Source: Bagarius yarrelli (Eukaryota; Chordata; Actinopteri; Siluriformes; Sisoridae). From it: 64,000 bases of DNA. Position 1 is the first letter of the stretch. Each line of letters starts with the position of its first letter. The notes beneath the pieces are model-generated. The model saw only the letters and a program-made list of their open reading frames with translations, did not search any database and was not told the DNA's origin. Positions 13,001 through 26,498 of this stretch are shown here, piece by piece. The stretch lies in contig VCAZ01000113.1 of NCBI GenBank assembly GCA_005784505.1, positions 62,001 through 126,000 of the forward strand. Reading direction: 5' to 3'. Made by a program: the position numbers and the translations under genes.

Positions 13001-16000
13001 CGCTTTTTCACTTTAGTGATAAATTTACTGTGTAGTTTAATTTGAGACATGGGGGTGGTGGGGTAATGTTGGCTCAGTAGTTAAGGTGTTGGACTGTTAA
13101 CCGGAAGATTAGGGTTCGATTCCCAGCAATACCAAGTAACCACTGCTGGACTCCTGAGCAAGGCCACAGGGCATTTATTTACCGTCATGCTTCTAAAAAA
13201 ATTAGCCTAAAACAGCATGAGTGAGCACAACACACCTCCCTCCAAACTCAGATGTTTTTTTTTGTTAATATTTTAAATGGGAATTCAGCCTGAATAATGT
13301 GTGCTAGACTGTTTTTAGATGCTTGGTTGATTTGATATTCTAGTAAAAGAGAAAGAGAGGTCACCTTCAATCAGCTAAGCCAAAGCCTTGAAAATGAGCT
13401 TTTAATGGCTCTGCACAAGGAACTTCGATTCTCGGGAAAGTCTAGTGGGTATTAAGCAGCTCTTAGAGACTGACAAGGGGACAAAAACCAGGAAGCATGT
13501 CAAATTTCCTTATATGTATAATAATCTGTCTAATGCATATAATCAGCAACAGCTGGAATTCAGCAGGATGAAACTCAGGCCTTGCAAACCTTCCAAGCCT
13601 GACAGGTAAAAAAAAATGTGTCAAACTCGATACCAACCTAAATGATGAGCCCTGTTTGTCAATGTGGGTGATATCTTTCCATTAAAGTAGCTCAAAAATA
13701 TGCACAATTTGCCGTTCGGCCTGTAATCATCGCTTGTCAATTGGTATATAACGCATTTTTCATTCACTATGTTGCTGACATACAAATACTATGATATGAC
13801 AAATAATATGACATGGAGATGATGTTTGTACAGTCTGACGAGCAACAATCGCAAACGACTGTTACAAATTTTACAATATAAACCTGTCTTTTGTAACAAT
13901 AGATCAGCGGTGAAGAATAATGGTTGGTTTAAATAATGGTGGACCAGAGAAGTGTGTTTGGAGGAGAAATGGGGGTTGAGTGAGTTTAGTGACATACACA
14001 ACTCTAAATAAGCATTATTGTCATGTTTTAAATGGACGAAGAGGTGGAAAAAACAGATGTGAAAAAAAAAACCACCTTACGTTCTTGTGTTCCTCCACTT
14101 CAATCACACACACTTACAAACCGAGAGTCATTAAAGACGTGGTTTAAGAACAGCTAGCTGTTTACGAAGGAGGCGCAGTACGATGTGGTGACTGGGGTGT
14201 CAGAAGTCACATTACAAACACATCAACATTCCATCTGTTTGGAGCTCACGTTACTTGCCTTTACCAACGAACTCTTATTACCCCTTAAATTTACCTCTGC
14301 TTCAACAATTCGCTGGCTCCTTTTAAGAGATGTATTAAGCCACATTCTGTCTTACAAAAGGTCGGAGGTTCAAGCTTAAAAGTGTGTTAAGTGTGTTGTT
14401 TATGTGAGAGAAAAAGTGTTATGATCTGCAGTGGTACCTGTTATCCTGCAGTGGAATAGATTTTAGTGTTATGGGCTCTGGAGTGTGAGGCCCTTTGATT
14501 AAGCCTGGCGGTATGTACTGTGGGTTTTTGTCTGTGTGGTCCCTGGCTTAAGTCTTTTGGTTTGTGGTATTGTTTTGCTTTAGCATAGCACAGACTAATT
14601 GCCCATGATCAGCTGTAACAGTGTAGTGATTAGTGATGTGGATGGTGGATTCCATGGTGCTGTTTATAAAGACAAAAAGAGGGTAGTAAAGTAGGTGTAG
14701 TGATGTAAAAGCTAGTATGTGCGTGTGAGGTTTTAGGTGAAGGGTAATAAGATAAAGATCAAATGAACTATAAAGAATCCTACTGAAGTTTAACAAACAA
14801 ATTAATGAAGCTGTGTTCATGTTTTTTGGGCCATTTGCCAGAACAACAATGCCCCAAGCAGTAACTAGGCTAATGGATCATCGCTAATGGTGGTGTAGTG
14901 GTTTGTGTGTTGGATTCTGTTGTGTTCGTGGTTTTGCTTTACCACAGGAAGACTTTAAAATCACATATGTAATAAGTTCCTATGGAGTAGTGACTAGTGT
15001 TATGACCTGCAAGAGTGAGAACCCAGGCTTTGTTTTAATTAAACAGTTTCGCTAAAGTGTAATAGACTCTGGTACGTGCCATTCCTAAATCAAGTCAGTG
15101 CTCAAACCATTAGAGGTGATACAAGCGAACCTGAGCTTAAATTATAATGCAGAAAAAAACCTATATTATAATTTAAGATCAGGTTCGCTGGTATCACCTC
15201 TAGTGGTTTAGTGATCAGTGTCTTGAAGTCTGGCGACGGAGCCAAGAAACTAATTCCAAATACAGGATTTTGTTACAGTTCTTGAGTAGAATTCTTCTAT
15301 TTTTTTTTAAGTATAATTCAATTGTGGTAATTTTACTTAAATTGTTTAAAAATAAATTGTTCAGCTAACAAAAAGTCTGAAAAAAGGTAGTAAATTTATT
15401 TGCATTTGTTGGGGGTTTATAGTATGTTGTTTTCATCGTTAAATACTAAGCTACTGTGTTTTTAAGTATTGTTGTTTTCGGTTGTTTATGACATTTAGTA
15501 GTTTGTCTTTAATTGACTTTAATTTCTACCTCAGTTTTATTAGAGTAAAATTAAACTTTAAAACTACACTTTTACTCAAGTGTTGCTTTCAGGTACTTCT
15601 GGGTACCTCGAGTGCACGGAAAGAGGATCACTTCCATCTACTGCACTAGTTCTGGTGGACAAGTTTTGCTGTGTCACCTGTCCTGCAGTGGTTTAAAGGT
15701 TAGGATTGCACTGAGCTGTATTAAGACAAAAGTTTGGCAATTAGGCTTGGTCTCAACTGTCTTGTAGTGGTTTAGTTATTATTGTCTAGGACTCTGATGC
15801 CTGGGGTTCTGGCTTCAGAGCGGTGTGTTTGTACATTTTCTTCAGCACAGAATCCTTTTAAGCTGTTTGTTAAGACAAAACGTTCATGAACAGCAGCTCC
15901 TTCACTTGTCCCCCATTGGTACAGTTGACTAATGTTGTTCCTGATCTGAGTCTTTGGTACTTTGGGTTTTTATTATTATTATTTGGACAATGTTTATTAG

Positions 16001-19000
16001 ATTAAGATAAGTCTGTATCTGTGTATTTTTATTTGATTTCAGAAACAATCTGATCTCTATATGAAGACAAAAACCTCATAATCAGCACCAACACTTGTCT
16101 TGCTGTAGTGTGGGAATCAGTGCCATTGTCTTTGGTCGCAGAACCTCCTTGTTTTACATCTTTAAGTAAAGCTCTACTGGATAACAGTGATAAGGTTAAC
16201 GTGCCACCATAAGATTCAGATAAGCATTGGAACTGGTGTATAAATAGTCCTTTAAACCCTGGGCAAGACTCAGTAAGAATGAAAGTGGCTATACACAAGA
16301 CACCACATAACAAAATGGCTGAAGTGCATGCATGGCCGTAGACGTGGGAACATGCAAGATGGGCGATTGTGGCTGTGGTAGATAAAAAAGAGATGAGCAT
16401 GCCGGTACACAGGACCGCTTACACTGGGTAACTATGTCCATAGAGAAACACCTAGTGTGATCATGCTGGTAGCAAAGTTAGAGTGAGAGTGATTTTAAGT
16501 TAAACAGCACCCTCAGCAGATGGTTTGCGCAGGAAGCAAAATGGTCCCAAATGGGGCAATTAAATCGAAGTGTGGCTGCCTCAAAAAGGAATAATATTAA
16601 ATTCTGCACTTCCATTTTGCCACTTTACCAAACCACCCTATTAATTGCCAAAAAAAACATTCATTAAAATCCATTGATGGCATAACCTGGTCATTCAGTA
16701 TATACAGGTAGTCAGCTGACCTCATTGTTTGGGTACATAATGGTGCTGAACCTGAACCTGACTAACTGCAGGAACCCCAGATAATAGCACTGCCCCCACA
16801 GGTTTGTACAGTAGGCACTAGGCATGATGAGTGGATCACTTTATCCACCTCTCTTTTTACCCTGTTGCACCCATCAATCTGGAACAGGGTAAATCTGGAC
16901 TCATCAGACCGCATGACCTCTTTCCATTGCTCCAAAGTCCAATCTTTATGCCCTTTTTTTAATTAGTTTAACTGATAAGTGTTTTTTCCCAAAGCTACAC
17001 AGCTGTTTAGTCCCAGTCTCCTGAGTCCCCTTCACATTATTTATGTAAAAATCCTCTTACTTTCACTATTGAACATAGCCGTGGGTTCTGCAAATGTTTA
17101 AGAGATCGCTGATCACAACAATTTAAGATTTAACATCTTTTCTACGACCACAAGATGTGACTAAGCTACTTACTGCATCAGTTTGGGTTGCCAGCTGAAA
17201 CACAATCATCCATGCAGTAATTATCCAAATGGGGGCTCCAACCTTTTTGCTTTATTAAATCCTGGTGGTGATTTTTGTTTTGGACATGCAGTGTATTATC
17301 TTCACATTAATGAGCCCTGAGGTCTCTAGGAAGTGTATTGTGATTATCATCTTGTTTTTCTACACACCGACATCAAAATTATATATCAGACATTCGGAAT
17401 TTCCCTGGAATGCCGTTCCATGTCAGTGTCTCTGCACTAAATAATTATTCTTTACAATTAGAAGGCTGTAGTGGTCAATCTGCCAACTGCAGCACCTGAC
17501 AAATGAGTGGCCAATACTTAGAGACAAGAGCTTCAGTCTGCACAATGATCAATGCTCGGCCTTGTTTACACTCTTGACAGCATCCTGCATAGTGAAGTGC
17601 CCTTTAGGGAGCGACACTGCAGTACCAACAACCTGACAAATATATAGATATGTGTGGCAAACAAAGCACAAGTTTTTTTTTTTTCCTTACCCAACAGTAA
17701 AGCATCACACTGTAACAATTCAGAATTGATAAAAACGATAGCTTTAGCAATCTGTCAACTTTTTATATAGTAGCAATGTGACCGTACATGAATTATACTG
17801 CAAAAAATTGTCAGTAATGCGCAAAAGGACATTTAGGCAATATTACATTATAATAAGTCTTTTAAATTCTTGGTTTATATTGATTTGCTTACAAACTAAA
17901 GACTTGTATGATGTTTATTCATTATTTTAAGCTAATCTTATGTTAGGTTTGTTGATTACTGTAATCTTAACCTTCTATTTCCTTAAACCAACATTCCTTC
18001 TTATGACCTAAACCCTACATTCCCCCAACCCTTTATTTTCGAAACCCTATATTTCTTCTTATTTCCTAAACCCTTTGGTGAATTCCAATTTTGGCTCAGT
18101 ATTGCTTTCGCTAAGGATTTCCAAAGTACCCTTAATGTACGTTTTCTACTATTTTTATTATACGTGCATTCGTACTTATCCACATTTCAATTCCTAAACT
18201 TTCTATCCTTTTCCTTTATTTCCAATTGCATAATATGTAACAGATTAAAAAGATGAACACTGCATAAATCCAGTCATTTAGAAAATTGGATAATGTTTTT
18301 TGTCAACGCTCCATCGCTTTGCTTGATTTCAATTAGTGTTTCCTAAAATGAGAAATTTATTCTGGACCGCATTTCAATTGTAACGTCTGATTACAGATTC
18401 GATGGTGATGCGTTTTCTTTCTGATTGCATGCAGAAAATGCATCATCGGAAGTCTTACCAATGCAGACTGAATAGGTTTTTTTGAGGGCTCAACACTTGC
18501 ATTCCTGTGTAGTTTATTATTTTTTTAAGATTTAACGTTATATTTGTGCGGACTGAGTGGATAGAGGTTTATTTATAGGGGGGAGAATAGTTGTTCAACA
18601 CTACAGAACATAAAGTGGGCTAGGGTAATGTACTTACTTGTGCCATCTATTCGTATTACACTGTGCAGCTGAAATAGATGGTACTGTTGTCATTAAGTGT
18701 GTGTGTTTACATATACTGGCTTATTTACACTTGTACATTTATTCAAATGTCCAATCAGCTACTCGTATACCAGTTCTAGAGCTTTAGGTAGTGTTCACAT
18801 TATACATAAATACGTGGGTGTTGGTCCCAGACAGCAGATTTGTACACTTAAGAAATTTTCTGGGGTTCCGCATACAATAGTTTTTATTTAGGATGTTACC
18901 GATTTTAACGACCAACTATTGGTCGATTACAGTACTAGCTAGATTTTCATGAACATGAATTGGATCTGAAATGTGCTGAGACTCTTAGCTGTGCTACCTT

Positions 19001-22000
19001 TTCTGATATTTTTCCAGATCACTTGTTGCAAATGGCTGAACAATTTGTTAAACCCTCTTATTCAGAGCGCATGGTTTGCTTAAATGCTACGTTATCACTC
19101 ACGTGATTTACAGCATTGTAAATCTTTCTGGCGCATGTATGACAAACCATATTTTAAACAGATTTTATTTGGCAATGGATAATGCAACTCACAGACTTAA
19201 ACAATCTGTATTAACCTGTTTTAGGCTGTTATGATATGCCAATAACTTGGGTGAATACCTAGCTTTTATAGTATAGATTAAGGCTGCACAATATATCGTT
19301 TCAGCATCTGCATCGCAATGTGTGCATCTAAAATAATCACTTTGCAGTATGTGTAAAGTCATGCGTGGATGATATACGACTGAACCACAGGTCAGAACAC
19401 ATGTGTACTTATAATTTGTGTATTATATTTTACACAGATTCATCAGCTAGAATCAAGGGAAAGGTGTACAAGACAGTGGTGAGACCAGCAACGATGTATG
19501 GTTTAGAGACAGTGGCGCTGAGGAAGAGACAGGTGGCAGAGCTGGAACTAGCAGAGCTGAAGATGTTGAGGTTTTCTTTGAGACGAGGTTGGGCAAGATT
19601 AGGAACGAGTTCCTTAGGGGGACGGCTCATGTTAGAGGTTTTGGGGAGAAAGTCAGGGAAGCCAGGTTAAGGTGGGTTGGACATGTACAGAGGAGGGATA
19701 GTGAATATATTGGTAGGAGGATGTTAGAAATGAAGCTACCAGGCAGTAGGCAAAGAGGAAGACCAAAGAGGAGGTATTTGGATGCGAAAAACAAGGACAT
19801 AAAGTTAGTGTGTGTAAGTGAAGAGGATGTAGAGAATAGGGTTAGGTGGAGACAGATGATTCGCTGTGGCGACCCCTAAAAGGGAACAGCTGAAAGAGGA
19901 GAAGAAGATTTTACACAGATTCACTTCCCTACCGAATTACTTTAATCATTGTAAATTGATGAATTGTTTTCAAATAGAGCTATTAAAGACATCTGGTGAA
20001 TTTTTTTTACATTGCTCTATGTATATCAGAGAAAAAACAAAATATTGCAATGCCAGTTTTCATTTTCTCAAAACTTCAAAACGATGAGAGGTTCTATGGG
20101 AAGGAAGCTCTAGGGGTTATTAGTAACCTAAATGGTGTTTGACTGGTTCTGATTTAGCATATATATAGGAGCTTTATGTTCTCTAGGATGTGTATTAGTG
20201 ATGACACTGACATCTTGTTTTTCCCGTGGTTTGTCATTCCAGAACCCAGATCAATTTCACAGTGGCCATTGATTTCACCGCCTCCAATGGTAAGTGATTG
20301 CTCGATATTTATTTTTTCTTCTTTCTTTAGTTGGAAATAGCTCATAAAACTTTAAGGATTCCCAAACCTTAGGACCCTATTTCTCCCTGTTATTTAACAA
20401 CATGCCTTTTCTGTTTAATAGCTCAAAAGATTTACTAGTTATAAGTAGGCCCCCTGCTGAGTTAAGGGATCTGAACCGAGCTCTAAGTACCATGCAGTGG
20501 TGAACTGGGTACTGAATAGGCCGGTTAGAGAATGGCTCCTTTGCACCTGCTGATGATGAATGGCACCCTCTCTCTGTTTTACACCAATTACTAATAATTA
20601 CTATACTTTGAAATGCAGCTGCAAAAGAAAAGTCTATTAATAATAAAGCGCTAATGTGACCCAGATAAGAAAACGAATTAATCTAAAAAAATATGTAAAG
20701 TAGGAAAAAAATACAGTGTTGAGTTTATTGAGATTTGCTGTTAAAAGAATTTCTTCGGAGTAAAATCTAATTAACATGACAAACACGCTGATCGGAGAAC
20801 CCTGCAACGATACTACGTAGTTGTTTGGTCTTTTTTATAACCATTTATTATTGAGGAATTTAAGGGTTTAAGTCCAAGCCAGTGTCACAGATTTTCTCCC
20901 TGTGTTAAGACATGTGCTATGTACTTTGTTCCTGTTGCAGTCTTATATCAATGTATGTTCTTTTAATGGCTGTTTTGTGTTAGTTCTGAACTCATTAATT
21001 TGTGTTGTTTCTACTCAAATTCAATTAAAGCTTTGACTTCTTTGACATTTTGTTCTAAGACTGCAACAAAAATAGACAAATTGTTATTAGGATAGGATTA
21101 ATCAGGCAGGTCCACAAGGTGATAATCATCACATCAGTCAGAAGAAGCACTTATAGTTCCACTTAAGAGAAAGCAGATTAGCATGCTTTGTCCTACAGTG
21201 GTTAGAAAGTTAGACAGTGTGATTAGAGTTCAGTCTGTGAGTAAAGTCTAAATTCTGTCACTAAAAGTTTCTGTAATTTTTATCTTGAAATTTTAGAGGT
21301 GCACAGATACCATTGTTTAAAGGCCGAGTACAAGTACTAATACTCCTTTTCCTGGTACAGATCGATACCGATACCTGTACTTTTTTGGGATGTTAAGTCA
21401 TATTTATGTTTTTTTGTGTCTTTGGTATCAGAGTGTATTTCGTAGTACATGTTTGGTTATGAAGCGCTACATACAGTAAACAGAACTGATCCTGCTAAAG
21501 AACCACACGAGGAAGGTTATGCCTTCTCAAAGTGCAGTTGGCTGGGCCATCACGTATGCTGAGGGAAACGTAACGAAATTTCCTATTAAAGAATCGCTCT
21601 AGCATTACAGAATGTATATTATGGTAGTAGCTATAGGTTTAAATCATATCATTGCTATTTAAGTCATTTAAATAAGGTTCTTGTCAACTATTCCGTTGGC
21701 TTTCATCCAGTCCAGTTTTCTAGTCCTTTTTCTCAGTTCTGAGAAACAGCGTCTATAATAACCACGTGTTGTACCGTATCATGTACCCTGCGTTGTAGCA
21801 TTTTCTTTGCTATATACTGTAACACAATGCTAACTTTGATGTCTAGGTAACCCGTCCCAGTCCACGTCCCTCCACTACATGAACCCTTACCAGATGAATG
21901 CCTATGCCATGGCACTGAAAGCTGTAGGTGAAATCATTCAGGACTATGACAGTGATAAGATGTTCCCTGCGCTGGGCTTTGGTGCAAAATTACCTCCGGA

Positions 22001-25000
22001 TGGACGTGTGTCCCACGAGTTCCCTTTGGTGAGTAATGAGGAATTTGTAAATCTGCAAATATATATAAATATAAAGGCATTTGTAAGGTGTAAAAGAGGT
22101 AGCAGAAGTATAACAGTAGAGCAAAATGACTGTAAAGTGTACAGAGCAGCCTTGGGACCCTAACGTATTTGCAATGCTACGAATCCCATTCCTATACTGC
22201 TTTCCGGTAATCAAAAGTAAACTGTCTCATTCGTCCTCCCCTTAAATCAAAATGTCCAAAAACAAAACCGCCTGTTAATGATGGATGTGGGGCACCTGCG
22301 AGTGTATGTTATGGTACAGAAATGCAATCTATCCTGTTTTGTCAGTGAGGGATTATGGATTTGTGCTCCCCCGGTGGAACAATGCAGGCTCAAAGCTAGC
22401 TAAATTGATCAGAGCCTCTGTTTCCACTATCTGTGAACTGCATCTAGAAGTTCCCATAACTCATCAACTCCCATATAGAGACTTCGAGGCAATGGACCTA
22501 TTACTATAGCTGGAGACGGGGGACTGGGTTTTTATTGTTCTGGGTCTGTGATTTCTTTACTGTTCACCTACTACAGTGTCATATAACCGAAATTCCTTCC
22601 TTTAATCGAATATAATTGTTTTATATCAAATCCAGTCCATAGCGTAGTTCACATAGAATATAGCGTGTATATAGACTAGACTTTTTATAGTGATTTTTCC
22701 TGTGATTAACGGTACAAGTTACATTGGCTGCATTTACACTGCAGATCTTAATGCCCAATTCTGATTTTGGAACTATACATCGATTTTTTTGATAAATCGC
22801 TTACATCATCTTTTAAAACTGACCCATATCTGATATCTGCATTTACACTAAACACGGCAAAACAGCCTAAGGTAGACATACTGAACGGAAAATAAAGTAA
22901 AAGTGCCACAATAATGGACCAAAACGAAATGATTATTCAGTATTTTGCGCCCAATATTTTTATTTGTTTACAGAAAAACTGACCTTAAGTAAAAAATAAT
23001 CTAACATCAAAATACACAGTTATTCTAAGTTTTATATATCGCGGTTGGCGTCCACTTGAGTTGACGTCATTTAAAGATGCCTCACTCACATTGACAGGTA
23101 AAAATCTGATCTGTCTGCTCACATGACAGATGCTGATGCACGTATCCGATTTATATCTGATTTATGTACACATACGAATGAGACCTGAAGTTCTGAAAAT
23201 ATCAGAATCCATATGCTTCTTTGCCGATCTGTGCCACATTAGAGGATAAAATCAGAATTGGGTTACTTGATAAATATGGTGTAAATGTGTCCATAAAGAC
23301 ATGTGACTAATTGCCAGCAAAAATCTGGAAGTTATTTATTTAGAATAATATATTTTTCAAATGACCTTTTCTCACCTGAGCACTGTCTTCAGTAATATTG
23401 TTTACTTACAATCACTCCATAATCAAAAAATGTTATCAAAAACATCACTAGTGAGCAAGCCTGGGCAAGAAAAAACTCCTATAGATCTTACGAGGAACCT
23501 GACTTAAAAGGGAACCCATTCTCCTTTGGGTGATGCTTTACCAGAAAGTCTGTTTTATAAATTATTTTATTTTAAACAATAAGATCAAAAAACACCTATG
23601 GATCGATTAACTCGTCCCTGCTAACCAGAGAAAAATCTTTTGCAGAACGGTAATATTGAAAACCCTTACTGTAATGGAATCGAGGGAATCCTGGAGGCCT
23701 ACCATCAGAGCCTAAAGACTGTCCAGCTATATGGGCCTACAAACTTTGCTCCTGTTGTTAACCACGTGGCCAGGTATGCTGTACTCATTTAAAATGTTCA
23801 TACAGTATAAACTCTTCCTAAAGAACAGATGCCATACAACAAGGTAGGAACACTATACTGTCAAAAGTTTGTGGACTCCTGACCATCATGTTCGATATCT
23901 GCTTCATGAATATCTAACAGTACATCCAACCAGGAAATAAACACAGTTTAGTAGCCATTGATGTTCTTTAATAAGATGGTCCAATTTATTTGCATTTCTG
24001 GCATTCAGCAGACGCCCTTTTCCATTTATCTCATGAGCAGTTAGGGGCCTTGCTCAGGGACCCAGAAGTAGCAGCTTGGCTGTGATAGGAATTTAAGCTG
24101 TGATTAGCAGCCCAACACTTTTTTGTACTGCAGTATATTATTGAATTGATTCTACTTGATTTTAATAATTTAATAAAAAAAGAATAAATTATAATTATTT
24201 TTAATAATAAGGTTAGTTAAGTTAAAGCGACATGCTTTATAGCTGATATTAGCAGGCTTTTGACCAGGCTTCTGAATGAATGGTTTTATACGGAATTAAG
24301 TGTGTTTGTATTCATTTAAAATGGCAGCATGCACACGCCGTTCACGCTAACGGCCTTGGACGGTCGCGCAGGCAGAATTGATGTGTTTCATCAGTGCATT
24401 AGCAGGAAAAATGACTCATTATTTTATTATTCATTCACCCACACGGCATTTCAAAGCCATCTGATATTTTCTGTCAGAGTAAACAAGCCATCCCATCAAA
24501 TGACTTCACTAGCACAAGATCACCACATTAGAAAGGTGTTTGAAATGTTTCCAGATTTCTCTTTCTCGCTCAGCGACATTTTATCAGGGAGCACTTAACC
24601 TGTTTTGGCGTGCTCTTTTCACGCGGTATGATCCCTTTTTTACGGTATATGGGAGACAAAAGGATATGCTAACGTGTGCTTTGGCTCGGTGCATAAAACT
24701 GTGTCACGTTTGCAGATGGGGTCAGTGATGCCTTTTGTTTAGCTTCCATTTTTTGTACTGCCCCAGGCTTGGTAAAACAGAGAGACACAAATTATCAGCA
24801 ATATCAAAGCATTCAGAGGAAAATGCTAATTCCCTCCATCTCCTGTTCACTTTACTGTTACTGACAACAAAATGTGCTTTACTATTGTAATATTTTTTTT
24901 TATTATTATAATGAGACTCACGGATGCAGATTTAATCTGAGCAACGTTAGGCGCTCTCAACCGTATGACCTGGTTTTTTTTTTTCTTCTGGTGTGTGTGG

Positions 25001-25032
25001 GATGTGGTGGGACACATAAATAATGATGAGTG

Positions 25033-25074
<42 letters not shown>

Positions 25075-26438
25075 TGAGGGTGCCTAATCAGAGTCAGAGA
25101 GTAATGCGGTTGTTCACACACAAGCATGCAGGGTCTCACAAACTAACAACAACGGATCCATCCGAAATCGCACACTTTAAAGTTAGTACATACTTCTCGA
25201 CTGCTACATTTGCGGCATTTGGCAGATGCCCTTATTCAGAGCGACTTACGTTTATCCCATTTATACAATTGAGCAAATTGGTGGTACTGGGAATTGAACC
25301 CCGCTGTTGGAATTAGTAGTCCAACACCAATTTGCCATACCTGTATTATGATCATGGGTACTATGAAAGAAATTTGGACGTACTATAGGATTCTGAGCTG
25401 TGGCAAGTCCAACAAGGTCATAGGTCCACTTTCACGAAACTGGATAAATGGTGTGAACTCTACTTTTCCCTTTGTTAAGCCGAAGAAAAAATCTTTAAAC
25501 ATCGGTGGCAGGTAATTCTAATCTAATGAAGCTCCTTACATCGTCACATGACACTACAACATTGAAATAAGGTAGATTAGTATACAATGATTTATAATAA
25601 TAATTTATTTTTTATAGTTTCTATTTCATTCATCTAACCTAGTTAATATTGGGGGCAAAAAGTAACCCAATATTCACTTTCCCTGGTAATCATTTACCCT
25701 TCTGCACTTCTGGTTAGATGCTAACTGCATTTCATTGGCTCTGTACATCTACCTTGCACAATGACTTTAAAGTTGAATCTAATCTAATCTAATTTACATT
25801 TATAATAATGTAACTCAGGAACTAGTAACTATAACTGATTACTTTAAAAAAAAAAAAACATACCCAACACTGCCAAACAGTGTGTGTATTTATTAAAGCA
25901 GAAAGGCATAAAATTATTGTTTCTTTAAATCCTCTTCTTATCCCTTGGCATCACAGGAGGAAATCTTCATTCTAACTATGAAGCCTCTGTGCTGTAATTA
26001 AAAAAGCCATCTTGATAAGCTTGAATTAGGTTTGCTTAATTAACGCATGATGTACCACCCAGAAGCCTGGTGCTGCAAGACACACACACACACACATACC
26101 CACAGAGCATGGTTATTCTTGAGCAAATACACCCACAGAGCACGGGTATTTATAGACACTCGCAGGCATGGTGAATCCATACAACTCATACAAGTCATTT
26201 AGTTTCTATAATAAAGCAAAGTAAGGAGGGACATCGAAGACATCGGAGAGCAAAAATTAATATGAAATTGTAAATAATGATTAAAAAAATAGCTGTTTTC
26301 GAGGTTACATCCACATTTATGACATTTTGCAGATGCCCTTAGCGGTTTAGGGTCCTGCTCAGGGGTCCAGCAATTTGGTGGTGCTAGGAATTAAACCCTG
26401 ATCCTAATAATAGGAATAGAGTTCTGACACACTTTTGG

Positions 26439-26498
<60 letters not shown>

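Larger units (their letters stand above)
12190..20242. other. 8-kb copine intron rich in tRNA-like and Tc1 sequence
   Basis: The intron holds a (TG)n-(G)n tract, a SINE at about 13070-13180, degenerate tRNA-Gln-like segments (14430-16180), a Tc1 remnant (about 16640-17295), a CCCTAAA-like degenerate tandem region (about 17960-18225) and the nested repeat/LINE (19284-20062). No exon is expected: the flanking exons join in frame. Confidence 0.6.

Noticed and set aside
13065..13180. Functional tRNA gene
   Set aside because: The A- and B-box regions are present but the arms do not pair and the sequence continues as a SINE body.
17960..18225. Interstitial telomere repeat
   Set aside because: The CCTAAACCC phrases are irregular and separated by T-rich sequence, not a TTAGGG array.
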